Source: Kitagawia praeruptora (lineage: Eukaryota; Streptophyta; Magnoliopsida; Apiales; Apiaceae). From it: a stretch of DNA of 64,000 nucleotides. How positions within the stretch are numbered: the first letter of the stretch is position 1; each line of letters starts with the position of its first letter. The DNA lies in assembly GCA_037693485.1 (NCBI GenBank), contig CM075348.1, positions 11,390,501 to 11,454,500 of the forward strand, given 5' to 3'. Under the pieces are notes generated by a model, which saw only the letters and a list, made by a program, of their open reading frames with translations, was not told the DNA's origin and did not search any database. Made by a program: the position numbers and the translations under genes. Positions 9,786 through 20,485 of the stretch are shown piece by piece.

Positions 9786-11161
9786 CTAGCCTTCTTCTCC
9801 CCCTTAGGCTTGTTGTCAGGCACAGAGGCTGTAGAAATGTCCTTTGGGAGTGAAGATTCATCAGGTAGAGGGAGACCCATATGCTTCATCATTGCAGCTA
9901 ACATGGATTGTTGATGCAGAAGGACATCAGCTGTGGTGGATGCTTGAGTGTCCAACTGATCATTTAGCAATGCAACCTTTTCTGTGAGATGAGCATTGGT
10001 CTTGGTGAGAGTAGCTACCTCCTGTGCAAGAGTGTTGACCTTAGTGAATAACTCATTGGCCTTGAAGCCAGATAAAGATTGGTCCTGAAGCCTCTTCACT
10101 TCATATTTAGACAATTCATGCACAGGGACATCAGTCACTAGTCTATCTCCATAAAGATTTTTGAACATTATCCTCAGCATGGCATTGGCATCTGTAGTCT
10201 GGTCAGATAGATTCTGAAATTTATGCCCCAGACCTGTGACAGCATCTTTTAGTACAGCCAGCCCATTGTCCACCTGAGTGCAGGTAGAGTTGCAGTGTTT
10301 GATGTCCTTGAACACACTGTCCAATTGAGGAAATTTAGCATCAAAGGCCCTCTTGACTTCTGCTACTGAAGTGGCTGTCTTATCACACACCCTGTTGACT
10401 TCAGTTTTGACTCCCTTGCCAAGATAGTGTGCAGCCTTGAGGAAACCCTTGTAGGAATCATTTACAGCTTCATACACTTCACCAGGTGACAGGGATTTTG
10501 CATTGGAGCCCAGTGAAGTGATGTATTCCTCCCTGAGATACTGAAGTGCTTCATCGAGAGTAATATCATATTTTCCTTGCAACCAGGCATCTATGTTGCC
10601 ATCTCTCTCAGCATCATCAATGATCTTTGACTTCTGCACTTCCACATCATCCCTATGGCATAACAGAATAGCCTCATAGTCTGGATTGGGCATGTCTGCA
10701 GTGAGAAGGTGCTGAGCAATCTTTGTGAACTCAGGAATCTGATCCACAATTAAGCTTTGAAGTGCTTCAACCGTCAATTGTTGTGGAACAGACCCTGATC
10801 CTGAAGCACTGTCATGTTGCACAGGCTTCAGCCATGTTGACATGAAGTCAGAGCTAGAGCTAGGCAAGCTAGTCTCCTCAGTTACAGATGCAACTTCTGT
10901 AACCGGATGGATTGACTCTACTACTGGTGTCACCACAGAAGTGGGATGAATTACACCAGCAGTTGACACAGGCACAGAGTCTCTAGTAAAAACTAGGGGA
11001 ACCTCTGTGTTTGTGATGGTGTCATTAGGATATGCCTCAGCATGCATTCCCTCACCATCTAAATGTGGGTTCTGAGTGGTGAACAAAGTGTCATGCACTA
11101 AGTCACTTGAAATTATTGGCTCATCAAGAGAAAAGAATTCTTGATGATCAATACCTTGCAT
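9752..11161 (-). CDS. element 1 post-pol frame 2, coiled-coil protein
   Basis: A 469-codon frame begins at ATG 11161, in the same phase as frame 1 and only three codons after its TAG. An acidic, serine/threonine-rich N-terminus is followed by a helical region (LTVEALQSLIVDQIPEFTKI), a middle segment with EVKRAFDAKF, and a C-terminal coiled coil (VALLNDQLDTQ, LLHQQSMLAAMMKHMGL) with a basic tail. The coiled coil and basic tail correspond to the end of the element 4 protein at 60030-63347, where translation stops after a lysine-rich tail. That supports frames 1 and 2 being one ancestral protein in the env position of Sireviruses. I see no signal peptide or convincing membrane segment, so an envelope function is not supported. 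Confidence 0.65.
   Translation of the reverse strand: MQGIDHQEFFSLDEPIISSDLVHDTLFTTQNPHLDGEGMHAEAYPNDTITNTEVPLVFTRDSVPVSTAGVIHPTSVVTPVVESIHPVTEVASVTEETSLPSSSSDFMSTWLKPVQHDSASGSGSVPQQLTVEALQSLIVDQIPEFTKIAQHLLTADMPNPDYEAILLCHRDDVEVQKSKIIDDAERDGNIDAWLQGKYDITLDEALQYLREEYITSLGSNAKSLSPGEVYEAVNDSYKGFLKAAHYLGKGVKTEVNRVCDKTATSVAEVKRAFDAKFPQLDSVFKDIKHCNSTCTQVDNGLAVLKDAVTGLGHKFQNLSDQTTDANAMLRIMFKNLYGDRLVTDVPVHELSKYEVKRLQDQSLSGFKANELFTKVNTLAQEVATLTKTNAHLTEKVALLNDQLDTQASTTADVLLHQQSMLAAMMKHMGLPLPDESSLPKDISTASVPDNKPKGEKKARNSNSKGERKA
9767..9773 (-). promoter_or_regulatory. candidate -1 slippery heptamer A AAG GGG
   Basis: In the frame 2 phase the codons AAG and GGG are preceded by A, giving a perfect X XXY YYZ heptamer four codons before the frame 2 TAA. 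A -1 slip here enters frame 3 without an intervening stop. The usable overlap is only 9752-9785. No strong downstream stem is obvious by eye, and a simple one-base change in the G5 run would look the same. Confidence 0.4.
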
Positions 11162-11170
11162 CTCAGTTGC

Positions 11171-12544
11171 CTAAGTTGCAGGTTCCAAAGAAATTTCAGA
11201 GATAGATTCTGGAAGAGAAGTGTGTTTTAGAGTAGATTTTGGCAACTCCCCCTGAGAGATAGAGGGAGTTTCAAAGGTGATGTGCTCTCCACTCAGTGTT
11301 GTGCCAGCCTTATCACTCCCATGTGCTGACTCTATACAAGAAGGTGCATTGGGGAGGATGCTTGATTCTATAGGTGCACCCTGTTGAGAGGATACACCTA
11401 GTGAGCTGTGTGCCCCTGATTTTACAACTTCAGCCATTTGTGTGACTGAAGAGGTGGTCTTAGTTTTCTTCTTCTTTGTTCTGTGCAAGGGTAACTCAGA
11501 TTCCTCACTTCCTAGACCTAATTCAACAGCTAATGCTGCTTCAGACAAGATATTTAAAGGTGCAGACATTACTTCCTTTCTCTTCTTTTTACTAACATCA
11601 CCCTTTTGAGAGGATGATGCAGTTGGTTCAGTAAGAGGTAGAGTGTTTGGTTGAGAGGGTTGGTTAGCAGGCCCTGGGTTAGCATTTTGTTCTACTTGCT
11701 TGGGCTGTGCTAACTTAGATTTTGCATCAAATGTTGGCATGTTGTGGGGGTAAGTCCTAAACAAACTCTCCATATGGGGAGTTATGTTCAGTCTTACATC
11801 CACATCATTCCTAGTTTCCAAGTTACCAAAAATGAGTTTGGTCATGGACTTAGGATAGCCTATTTTATTTTTATCAATCCCAGGCAATTCAATCAATGAA
11901 GCATTTTTATAATTAAGTACAGATTGAATAAAGCGAGGGAAGAAAATATCAGTACCTCTCTTGGTTGTGTTCTTACCAAGTCTCCCATATAATTCTTGAA
12001 GTATGATTTGGCCAACATCTATCTTCTTTCCATAGGCCAAAGCATATCCAATTTGCTGCACAGGTGCACTGATTTGATCAAAGCTTGATTTCCTGGCAGT
12101 GAAGACTTGGAGAAGAGTTGCAAACACATAACTCCACTCCTTTCTCAGATTCTTTCTGTTTAGCTTTCCAAGGTTAATCCCATCTGAGTAGTTTATGAAC
12201 TCAAAGAATTCCTCCAACTCTGCATTAGTGGCCAGTCTGTCAAATGACTCTTGTTGTAGTCCTAGTGCTTGGTTCATGTCTGCAGTAGTGATAGTGATTT
12301 CCTTATCTTGAACCTTGCAGTAGATGACATATGAAGTGATTGCGTTTTCCAGGGCTACAACCTCCACAATAGCAGTACTCCAGAATTGTTCCAGAATATC
12401 GAGATACAGAGTTGGGTTGGCAGAGAGTGCATCCTTGATATATGACTCAGCCATCCATTTCACAAAGCACTTGAAATTTGCATTGGGTGCTTCAACATCA
12501 CTAGTGAGAGCGATGAAGTTGGTGTTGAACTTTACTGTTGCCAT
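11171..12544 (-). CDS. element 1 post-pol frame 1, env-position protein N-terminal domain
   Basis: A 457-codon frame starts at ATG 12544. Residues 25-260 form a globular region with FKCFVKWMAESYIKDALSAN, ILEQFWSTA, LRKEWSYVF and a FPRFIQSVLN segment. The same architecture occurs in element 4 (YALTASPQ, SFLRKE, RFMQLFINHF), and similar proteins are common as uncharacterised retrotransposon-linked products in dicots. Residues 280-457 are low-complexity, serine/proline-rich with a basic KKKRK patch. The frame ends in TAG, and after three codons frame 2 begins in the same phase, so the two are probably one protein cut by a stop. The function is unknown. Confidence 0.65.
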   Translation of the reverse strand: MATVKFNTNFIALTSDVEAPNANFKCFVKWMAESYIKDALSANPTLYLDILEQFWSTAIVEVVALENAITSYVIYCKVQDKEITITTADMNQALGLQQESFDRLATNAELEEFFEFINYSDGINLGKLNRKNLRKEWSYVFATLLQVFTARKSSFDQISAPVQQIGYALAYGKKIDVGQIILQELYGRLGKNTTKRGTDIFFPRFIQSVLNYKNASLIELPGIDKNKIGYPKSMTKLIFGNLETRNDVDVRLNITPHMESLFRTYPHNMPTFDAKSKLAQPKQVEQNANPGPANQPSQPNTLPLTEPTASSSQKGDVSKKKRKEVMSAPLNILSEAALAVELGLGSEESELPLHRTKKKKTKTTSSVTQMAEVVKSGAHSSLGVSSQQGAPIESSILPNAPSCIESAHGSDKAGTTLSGEHITFETPSISQGELPKSTLKHTSLPESISEISLEPAT

Positions 12545-13390
12545 TTGTGTAGAAGAGAGAAAAGAAATTGAAGGTTGAAGAAGAAATTTGGCTTTTCGTA
12601 GCTAGGGTTTCAGGGGTTTAGAGAGTGTAGATGCTTGAGAAATCGAATGAAATGAATCGAATAGATGTGAAATTGTATAAGTATGAAGTACTTGAATTGT
12701 CGATTAGCAGAAGGTTTTGTATCGACAAGTCAGGCATTCGAGAAGTAGAAAACAACTATTCGAGAAGTCAAGAATGGCTTAATCGATAACTCAAGCAGAT
12801 AGAAACTCACAGCTGGCAGTTATCTAACTTAGAAATAATTCTAAATTAAATAAAATGTGTTTTTATGAGTGAATTAAACTTTTAGACAAAAAGTCCAAAA
12901 TCGGTTAAAATTCAGCGAGAATTCAGCCTTTTCAAATGATTCGAGAACTCAAATATAGTGTTCGAGAACTCAATCATTCGAGAACTCAGTTACTATATTC
13001 GAGAAGTCAATAATTCCTCTATTCGATATCTCAGAAAGACTCTATTCGAGAACTCAAGAGTACTCTAATGAGACTTATTAGAGATGTCGAATAGTGAATC
13101 ATTCGAGAAGTCTGACTTATCGAACTATACCCATCACTCATAAAAATTTGATTTTCACTATCTTTTTAAAATCTACCAGACATATTCATTGAAAAATATC
13201 CTAGCAAATCAAATAGTGATTTTCTCAAAATTTCATAGAAATTTTAAGTTAATAAAAATATGATTTTCAACATATGCAACAGATTTGAAATATTTATAAA
13301 TCATATTTCAGCCAACACTTACTTCAAAAATATTGAGGATTTAGATAAAGTAAGTGTTTACTGCTGCAACAATCTAGATGATGTATTCAC
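12545..13390 (-). other. element 1 spacer between pol and post-pol genes, with TCGAA motif array
   Basis: No coding frame. From 12636 to 13125 about 16 short motifs (ATTCGAGAAGTC, TTCGAGAACTC, ATTCGATATCTC) match, in inverted orientation, the array in the LTR. The rest, nearest pol, is AT-rich. A promoter for the post-pol frames could reside here, but nothing decisive such as a TATA box is evident. Confidence 0.75.
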
Positions 13391-16300
13391 TTAGCCAGAA
13401 TCTGAAGAATTCAGCATTCCAATCTCACTTACCAACCTTGTGAAGGTGGCTTCATCTAATGGCTTAGTGAATATATCAGCTAGTTGTTTATCTGTAGAGA
13501 CATAATGCAACTCAATGGTTCCATTAGTTGCATGTTCTCTTATGAAATGATATCTGATGTCAATGTGCTTTGTTCTAGAATGATTGACAGGATTGGCAAC
13601 TATAGAGATTGCACTTGTGTTGTCACACATGATTGGAATTCTTTCCAACACAAGTCCATAATCTCTAAGTTGATTTCTAATCCAAAGCACTTGAGCACAA
13701 CAACTTCCAGCAGCTATGTATTCAGCCTCAGCTGTAGAAGTTGACACAGATTGTTGCTTCTTGCTATACCAAGAAACTAACCTTTGTCCAAGAAACTGGC
13801 AGCTTCCTGAGGTGCTTTTCCTATCCACTCTGCATCCAGCATAATCAGCATCAGAGTAGCCAACCAGATTGAACCCTGTGTCCTTAGGGTACCATAATCC
13901 CAAGTTAGGAGTGCCCTTCAGATATCTAAAGATCCTTTTTATTGCAATCAAATGTGATTCCTTTGGATTTGATTGAAACCTTGCACACAAGCATGTAGCA
14001 AACATGATGTCTGGCCTACTTGCAGTGAGGTAGAGTAGAGAACCAACCATGCCTCTGTAGACTGAGATATCTACTCTCTTGCCTTTAGCATCTTCATCCA
14101 ATTTAGTGGCAGTGGCCATGGGTGTCTTGGCAGGTGAACAATCTTCCAAGTCAAACTTTTTCAATAAATCCTTGATGTACTTGGTTTGACTGATAAAGAT
14201 ACCATCCTTCCTTTGACTGACTTGCAACCCTAGAAAGAATGTCAACTCTCCCATCATACTCATCTCATATCTGCTCTGCATGAGTTTAGAGAATTTCTCA
14301 CACAGTTTCTCATTTGTAGAACCAAAAATGATATCATCCACATAGATTTGAACTAGGATCATATCATCACCATGCTTCTTGTAAAACAGTGTCTTGTCCA
14401 ATGTGCCTCGAGTGAATTGATTTTCAAGAAGAAATTGTGATAGAGTATCATACCATGCTCTTGGAGCTTGCTTAAGTCCATACAGTGCCTTAAGCAATCT
14501 GTAGACAAATTCTGGGAAATGTGGATCCTCAAAGCCAGGTGGTTGTTGCACATAAACCTCTTCTTCCAACTCTCCATTTAGAAATGCACTCTTGACATCC
14601 ATTTGATAAACTTTAAAGTTTGAATGAGCAGCAAATGCCAAGAATATTCTAATGGCTTCCAATCTAGCAACAGGGGCAAATGTCTCATCATAATCAATGC
14701 CTTCCTGTTGAGAGTATCCTTTTGCAACCAGCCTTGCTTTGTTTCTTATTATTACACCATCTTCATCCATCTTATTCTTCAGAACCCATTTTGTTCCAAC
14801 AATGGTTCTATTCTTTGGTGCAGGCACAAGTTCCCATACTTTGTTCCTTTCAAATTGATTCAGCTCCTCTTGCATGGCAATTATCCAATCTGGATCCAAC
14901 AATGCATCATCAAGTTTCTTAGGCTCAACTTGTGATAGAAAACATCCATAGAGGCACTCATTTTGAGTTGCTCTCCTAGTCCTTACTCCTGCATTAGGAT
15001 CTCCAATGATTTGCTCTGCAGTGTGTGATCTATCCCATTTCCTTGAGTGTTCAGCCTGATTTCTCATCCTTGATGTTGCTTCATCATCCTCATCATGATC
15101 ATCCTCATTTCCTCCCCCTGTGAAGTTGCCATTACTCACAGGTGTGTCTTGGATGCTTGTTTCTTCACTATTGATTGGCACAAATTCTTCTCTTGTATCA
15201 TTATTCACTTGAGTTTGTTGAACTTGAGTTTCAACTCTAGTTTCAGTCTCTTCATCAGAATCATCTAGATTATCAAACTTCAATGGATCTTTGTCTTCAT
15301 CATTGGCTTCTTCTAGTCCAGGTAGTTTGCTGTCATCAAATGTTACATCTGTGCTTTCCATAACTTTCTTTTGACTGATGACATAAACCTTGTATGCAAT
15401 TCTTTCCATAGAATAGCCAAGAAAAATTCCTTCAAATGCTTTTGCATCAAACTTTCCAACATATTCAGAATTGTCCTTAAGTACAAAGCATTTGCTTCCA
15501 AAAGTATGAATATACTTCAGTGTAGGCTTCTTTCCAGTCATCAAGTTGTAAGGAGTCTTTCCAGTGTTTTTGTTGATGTGGGTTCTGTTCTGAATATAGC
15601 ATGCAGTGCTCACAGCCTCAGCCCAAAAACATGTGGGCATTTTTGCATCAAGTAACATTGTTCTAGCAGCCTCAATTAGAGTTCTATTCTTCCTCTCAAC
15701 AACTCCATTTTGTTGTGGAGTCCTTGGAGCTGAGAATTGCTGAGAAATGCCATTCTCTTTGCAGAATGCTTCAAGTGTGGCATTTCTGAACTCTGTTCCA
15801 TTATCACTCCTCAATGCAATCACACTTGCATTGTTTGCCTTTGCTTCCTTGTCAACTTTCTTTATATGCTCAATGATTACTTGTGGAGCCTCATCTTTTG
15901 ATGCCAGGAATTCTACCCATGTATACCTTGAAAAATCATCAACCATTACCAGGGCATACTTCTTTCTTCCAAGTGACATTATGTTGACAGGCCCAAACAA
16001 ATCCATATGGATAAGTTGTAGTGGCTTGGTTACAGATGTCACTGTCTTTGACTTGTGGCTTGATCTCTTCATTTTTCCTTTTTGACAAGCCTCACACACT
16101 CCTTCTTGGCAGAATTCAAGTGTGGGCATGCCTCTCACTAACTCTCTTTTGACTAGAGAATTAATGGCCTTAAAGTTCAGGTGTGATAGTTTCTTGTGCC
16201 ACAGCCAACAATCTTCATTTGATGCTTTTGAGTAAAAGCAACAAATTTTGTCCTTGTTTGCAGAGTCCATATTGGCTACAAACAGGCTTCCCTTCCTTAC

Positions 16301-16687
16301 TCCAGATAGAGCAAAATCACCAGTCTTCTTGTGGGTGATCAAACATTCATCTTTGTCAAAATTCACTTTGAATCCTCTATCAGTAAACTGACCAACACTT
16401 AACAGATTATGCTTGAGCCCCTTGACTAGTGCTACATCTTCAATGATGACATTTCCAACTTTCAGCTTGCCATATCCCAATGTGTTACCCATGCTGTCAT
16501 CTCCAAAAGCAACCATTGGGCCAGCCTTTTCCTCATACTGTGATAGCAGGGCCATATCACCAGTCATATGATTTGAGCATCCACTGTCCAAAATCCACAT
16601 GACCTTCTTCTCACTTTCTTTGCCCTGCAAACACAAAGGTATTACTTTTCCTTTGGTACCCAAACAAGTTTGGGTCCATGTGACTTA
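13391..16687 (-). CDS. pol: element 1 pol polyprotein (protease, integrase, RT, RNase H)
   Basis: The frame is open from about 16687, overlapping the gag end by some 45 nt in the -1 frame. Counting from codon 16663, the protease motif LDSGCSNHM has its aspartate near residue 26. The HHCC zinc finger (WHKKLSH then CEACQKGK) lies at about 155-190. The integrase core acids are in HMDLFGP (about 221), SDNGTEF (about 284) and GVVERKNR (about 321). The reverse transcriptase has YVDDIIFG at about 776, and RNase H covers roughly 950-1075 (CDNTSAI, SRTKHIDIRYHF, DKQLADIFTKP). No stop interrupts 1090 codons and all catalytic residues I can check are present. There is no ATG at the head, so expression needs frameshifting, splicing or reinitiation. 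Its products process the capsid, copy the RNA and integrate the cDNA. Confidence 0.93.
16625..16645 (-). promoter_or_regulatory. possible splice acceptor between gag and pol
   Basis: Immediately after the gag stop the minus strand reads CCTTTGTGTTTGCAG then GGC, a good plant 3' splice site in phase with pol. Element 4 has TTTTTGTCTGCAG then GGC at the same place and phase (55224-55239). Splicing here from an upstream donor could express pol. This is a hypothesis from sequence alone. Confidence 0.3.
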
Positions 16688-19149
16688 GAGACAGTTTTAT
16701 CATAAACAACATGCTTGTCAACTTTCTTAGTGTTAGTCTTCTTGTCACTGTTGGAAGTCTTAGAACCTGAGGTTTCAGACTTAGGTGACAAAGGTACCTT
16801 CCTAGCTTTAGGAGGACTTGAAGACTTTGACCTTGTGTAGTGTGTGTGAGAATTGTGACTGATACAACCATCAATGAACTGTCTTCTTAAATTAAAACAA
16901 CTAGTCATAACATTCATATTGCATGGCATACAGTCAAATTTATCACAGAAGGGTGCATCTCTATGTCTTAGAGGCACAGAACAATCATAGAAAGGTTTAG
17001 ACACACTACCAACAGGTTTCTTGCATGCATGAGTTAGATGGTTGGTACTGAAACAGTTCTGACAAGTTTTCCTAGGGGCATTAGGCATATAAGCATAGTT
17101 GTTATCCTTGTTAATCCCTAACTTGCCATTTCTGTTCTGTTTCTTTTTAGTCACTTCCTTTTCTGATTCACTCTTCCCATCTGATACAAACTTAACAAAC
17201 TTCTTAGGTCTTGGCCTATCAACTACTGGCTTCTTGGTCTTTGACTTGACACTCTCACCCTTAGAGGATGCTTGCTGTTCACTAGATTGTGCCTCATCCT
17301 CATCATTCAACATTTGCTTGATGAGTAAGGCATCCTCATCAATTTCAAATGTTGATTCCTTAAAAATTGGATTTACAGTTTTTCTCAAAATGTGGGGCAC
17401 TTTCTCATGAACAGCTGTGTCCTCTTCGATGACAGCATAGCCTTTCCTTTGTGTGAGAGAGTCATAGTCAAGTCCAATAGCTGCTTTAGGTTTAGCTTCA
17501 ATTTTCTCACAGTAGGATTGCACTAAACCAGATGATTTCTTGAAAGTTTTAAGTTTGAATTCATTCTCAGCTAATTCATCCCTAAGAGCCTTCTCTACTT
17601 GACTAGCACATAGAACCTTGTTTTCCAAATATTCAACTTCTTTCTTAAGGTTTTCTACTTGCATAGTAGTTAGCTCAAGTTCCTCATTCTTTTTGGTTAA
17701 TATTTCATTTCTAGTAGACAGTTTAGCAATCTCCTCATTAGCAGCAGTCATACTAGTATGAATATTAAACATTTCAACAGATAATTGTTCAATCATGGAT
17801 TTGTATTCAGAAACAGACATGTCTATAGTAGTGAGAGATGGTACCTGAGAATCAGATGAAGATGAGTCATCCTTGGAGTTGGCCATCAAGGCATAATTGC
17901 AGAATTCTTGTTCCTCTTCATCACTCTCAGAATCATCCCAACACTTCCCTTCAGCTATGTAGGCCTTACCATGTGTCTGCTTTTTCAGAAGGGCCTCATA
18001 CTTAGCTTCTAGCTCAAGATAATCTCTATCCTTCTTTTTAGGCTTCTTGCATTCACTGGCAAAATGCCCTAGGTCATTGCATCTATAACACCTTACAGAT
18101 GACCTATCCACATAACCGGTTTTGAACTTATTTCTGTTTGGTTTCACAGGTGCCTTGTTCTTGTTGGCTGAATGGTTTTGAGTTTTGGGTTTGAAGGGTT
18201 GATTTCTTTTAAATCTGATGTTTGGAAATTTTCTGGCCATGAAAGCATATGAAGTATTTTCCATCCCATCAAGTTCTTCCAGAGTGTAAAACTCCTCTTC
18301 TTCTTCCTCCTTTTCCTCAACAGGTTCACTCACCCCAGCTTCAGTTTCTTCATCATCTGCCACCTCCTCAATCCTTAGTTGGCTTGTAGATGCTTCTAGG
18401 TCCAGAATGGATTTGTTGACAATCAAGGCACATGATGTGTTTATCATCCTACCTTGGTTGGATTGGATAGCCCTTTTCTGAAGCAACTCAAGTTCATGAG
18501 TCTTTAGTACTCCATAGAGCACATCATAGGTGACTTTGTTCAAATCTCTCTCTCTTAGAGAAATGACTCTTTGCTCCAGATGATTTGGTGAAGACAACAG
18601 AAATTTCATATTTAACTCCTTGGTGCTGTAAACCTTTCCATTCATCTGCAACTCAGTAACTAGCTTGTGAAACCTTTCAAACATTTCAGTGATGCTTTCC
18701 TTGGGCTGTGCCATGAAAGCTTCATACTGTGTGACCAATATCTGTTTCCTGTTTTCTTTAACCTCATCAGTCCCTTCACATAACACCTCAATGTGATCCC
18801 ACATCTCTTTAGCAGACGTGCATGATGCAATGTTTGCAAACATTGACATATCCATGGAATCAATGATGAGCAACATGAGGTGGCTGTCAAGAGCAACCTT
18901 CTCCCTTTCTGACTCTGTCCACTTTGATGGATCCTTGGCCTCATAAGCTCTAGGGATTGTTATGGTTCCAACAGTCTTCTCTGGTATCTCTTGTTGTGGA
19001 ACAAAAGGACCATTCTTGAGAATCTCAGGATACAAGGGATGAGAGGCTTTGATGAACAACATCATCTTTATCTTCCAGAGGTTGAAGTTTTCTTTATCAA
19101 ACTTAGGGACCTTCACCGTTCCTGTAGTCTTTGGTGTATTCGAACTCAT
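16642..19149 (-). CDS. gag: element 1 gag polyprotein
   Basis: ATG 19149 lies 31 nt after the primer-binding site and opens 835 codons. The N-terminus (VPKFDKENFNLWKIKMMLFI) and the UBN2-type region to about residue 220 match Copia gag. An acidic block (EEKEEEEEEF) follows. Zinc knuckle one, CYRCNDLGHFASEC, is at about 354-367. A long helical, coiled-coil-like stretch spans about 440-560, and zinc knuckle two, CQNCFSTNHLTHAC, is at about 695-708. Gag of 800 or more residues with a second distal knuckle is typical of the Sirevirus lineage. It should form the virus-like particle and package the RNA. It ends WVPKEK, the usual Copia gag terminus, just before pol. Confidence 0.93.
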   Translation of the reverse strand: MSSNTPKTTGTVKVPKFDKENFNLWKIKMMLFIKASHPLYPEILKNGPFVPQQEIPEKTVGTITIPRAYEAKDPSKWTESEREKVALDSHLMLLIIDSMDMSMFANIASCTSAKEMWDHIEVLCEGTDEVKENRKQILVTQYEAFMAQPKESITEMFERFHKLVTELQMNGKVYSTKELNMKFLLSSPNHLEQRVISLRERDLNKVTYDVLYGVLKTHELELLQKRAIQSNQGRMINTSCALIVNKSILDLEASTSQLRIEEVADDEETEAGVSEPVEEKEEEEEEFYTLEELDGMENTSYAFMARKFPNIRFKRNQPFKPKTQNHSANKNKAPVKPNRNKFKTGYVDRSSVRCYRCNDLGHFASECKKPKKKDRDYLELEAKYEALLKKQTHGKAYIAEGKCWDDSESDEEEQEFCNYALMANSKDDSSSSDSQVPSLTTIDMSVSEYKSMIEQLSVEMFNIHTSMTAANEEIAKLSTRNEILTKKNEELELTTMQVENLKKEVEYLENKVLCASQVEKALRDELAENEFKLKTFKKSSGLVQSYCEKIEAKPKAAIGLDYDSLTQRKGYAVIEEDTAVHEKVPHILRKTVNPIFKESTFEIDEDALLIKQMLNDEDEAQSSEQQASSKGESVKSKTKKPVVDRPRPKKFVKFVSDGKSESEKEVTKKKQNRNGKLGINKDNNYAYMPNAPRKTCQNCFSTNHLTHACKKPVGSVSKPFYDCSVPLRHRDAPFCDKFDCMPCNMNVMTSCFNLRRQFIDGCISHNSHTHYTRSKSSSPPKARKVPLSPKSETSGSKTSNSDKKTNTKKVDKHVVYDKTVSKSHGPKLVWVPKEK

Positions 19150-19180
19150 GATCGTTTCTCTGTTTTTGAATAAACAGCCC

Positions 19181-19192
19181 GCTCTGATACCA
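19181..19192 (-). other. element 1 primer-binding site
   Basis: TGGTATCAGAGC on the minus strand, 2 nt inside the 5' LTR, is complementary to the 3' end of plant initiator methionine tRNA. Confidence 0.95.
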
Positions 19193-19194
19193 CT

Positions 19195-20485
19195 TGTTGA
19201 GTATTGAATACGGTAAAAGAATACAGAGGGGGGGGGTGAATGGATTCTTGAACTTTTCTTGATTGAGTCTATGTAGCAGATAAGTGCCTGTGTGTGTAGA
19301 AGTGAAGGTGCGGATAAATAAACAACACAACACGCAATATCACTTTAATCTAATGTATTATTAGATAAAGGTTGCTACAATCTGTGAATACAAATGGTAG
19401 TATTCTCAGCTTCGTTTTTCTCAGAGAGATATAGCTTACAGTGTATGAAAAACTAGACTCACAAAAGTTACTAAGTTATGAAGTGAGGCTGTGTCCTTAT
19501 AGAACATGGATACAGCCTGCTTACTACAAATAAGGTAGCTAAACAAATTACTTTCTAGTCTGTCTATCCTTTTTGAGTAAGCGTCCAAACGGTTACAGAT
19601 TTGACTTTGCAAAGCCTGTTTAGATCCACTTCTTTAGCTCCTTGTCTCTTCTATATCTCTCCAAGCTTCCTTGTAGGCTTTCCAGAGCACGTTACAGATT
19701 GTGGTCCATAAAGTGCATTGGCTTGTTGCAGGTTTCTGACTTGTACAATTTCTTCAGTATTTTGTCTCCAAGAATGTATTCGAGAAGTGACTAAGTAAGT
19801 GATTCGAGAACTAGAATTGACTTGATCGATAACTCTGAGTTCTCGAATACTGTTATAATGACATATCGAACCACTTCTCGAATAGCTCTTTTCCATCAGG
19901 ATTCCTTGAGTTGTCGAATAGAGCATTTGACTTATCGAATCCTCGAGTTGTCGAATAGCTTTCTGAGTCTTTGAGATATCGAATGGAACTTTGACTTGTT
20001 GACTCTTTGAGAACTCGAATACCATCTTGACTTGTTGACTTCTTGAGTTCTCGAATAGAGTAGTAGACATATCGAATCCCTGAGATATCGAATGAGATAT
20101 CGAACAGTGTATTCAGAGATATCGAATAGTGTCTTGAGATATCGAATCTCTGACTTCTCGAATGTTGGACTTCTCGAATAGACAAATATACTTCTCGAAT
20201 TGGTACTTAGGCAAATTCTTCATTTCTTCAAATCCCAACTGTGATTATTTGGCAGTCTTTAACTCCTTGCTTGAGGCATGAACCATGGAACTTCTTTCAA
20301 GCATTATTCTAGACTCTATTTGTACAGTTACACAACTAGGATTTGATGCCTATTACAAGTACAATACAAACAGAAACTCTACAACTAGAGGTTCCCTCAG
20401 TTAAGAGGTCATGTAAGTAATGCAAAGCATTACAAACAATTAGGCTTGTTATTAGATGTGTACAGGCATGCCTCTGTAACTAACA
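19195..20485 (-). repeat. element 1 5' LTR with putative promoter
   Basis: The 1291-bp LTR starts TGTTGAGTATTG on the plus strand and ends TAACTAACA. Read on the element strand, a TATA-like TCTATAAGG lies near 19497-19506, about 300 nt before the LTR end, which is a reasonable core promoter position. The TCGAAT motif array at 19770-20200 lies upstream of it, where enhancer-like repeats would be expected. Confidence 0.93.

Larger units (their letters stand above)
6353..20485 (-). mobile_element. element 1: complete Sirevirus-like Copia retrotransposon
   Basis: It is 14.1 kb long with LTRs of 1289 and 1291 bp starting TGTTGA and ending TAACA, flanked by the 5-bp target duplication AAAAG (6348-6352 and 20486-20490). 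On the minus strand the order is 5' LTR, initiator-Met primer site, gag, pol, motif-rich spacer, three post-pol frames, purine tract, 3' LTR. Gag and pol are open. I count about four substitutions and a 2-bp length change between the LTRs, so insertion is recent. Two gag zinc knuckles and extra coding sequence after pol are features of Sireviruses (Maximus/SIRE lineage). It is a plausible autonomous copy; whether it is expressed cannot be judged here. Confidence 0.93.

Noticed and set aside
13484..16085. several plus-strand frames of 60-112 codons across element 1 pol
   Set aside because: Antisense shadows of a conserved polyprotein; their openness follows from pol codon usage.
16642..16690. 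slippery heptamer between gag and pol in element 1
   Set aside because: No X XXY YYZ heptamer in the gag phase was found in the 45-nt overlap, so frameshifting is not supported there by a canonical site.
16611..16874. 87-codon minus-strand frame over the gag/pol junction
   Set aside because: Third-frame shadow of gag; no stop-free conservation in element 4.
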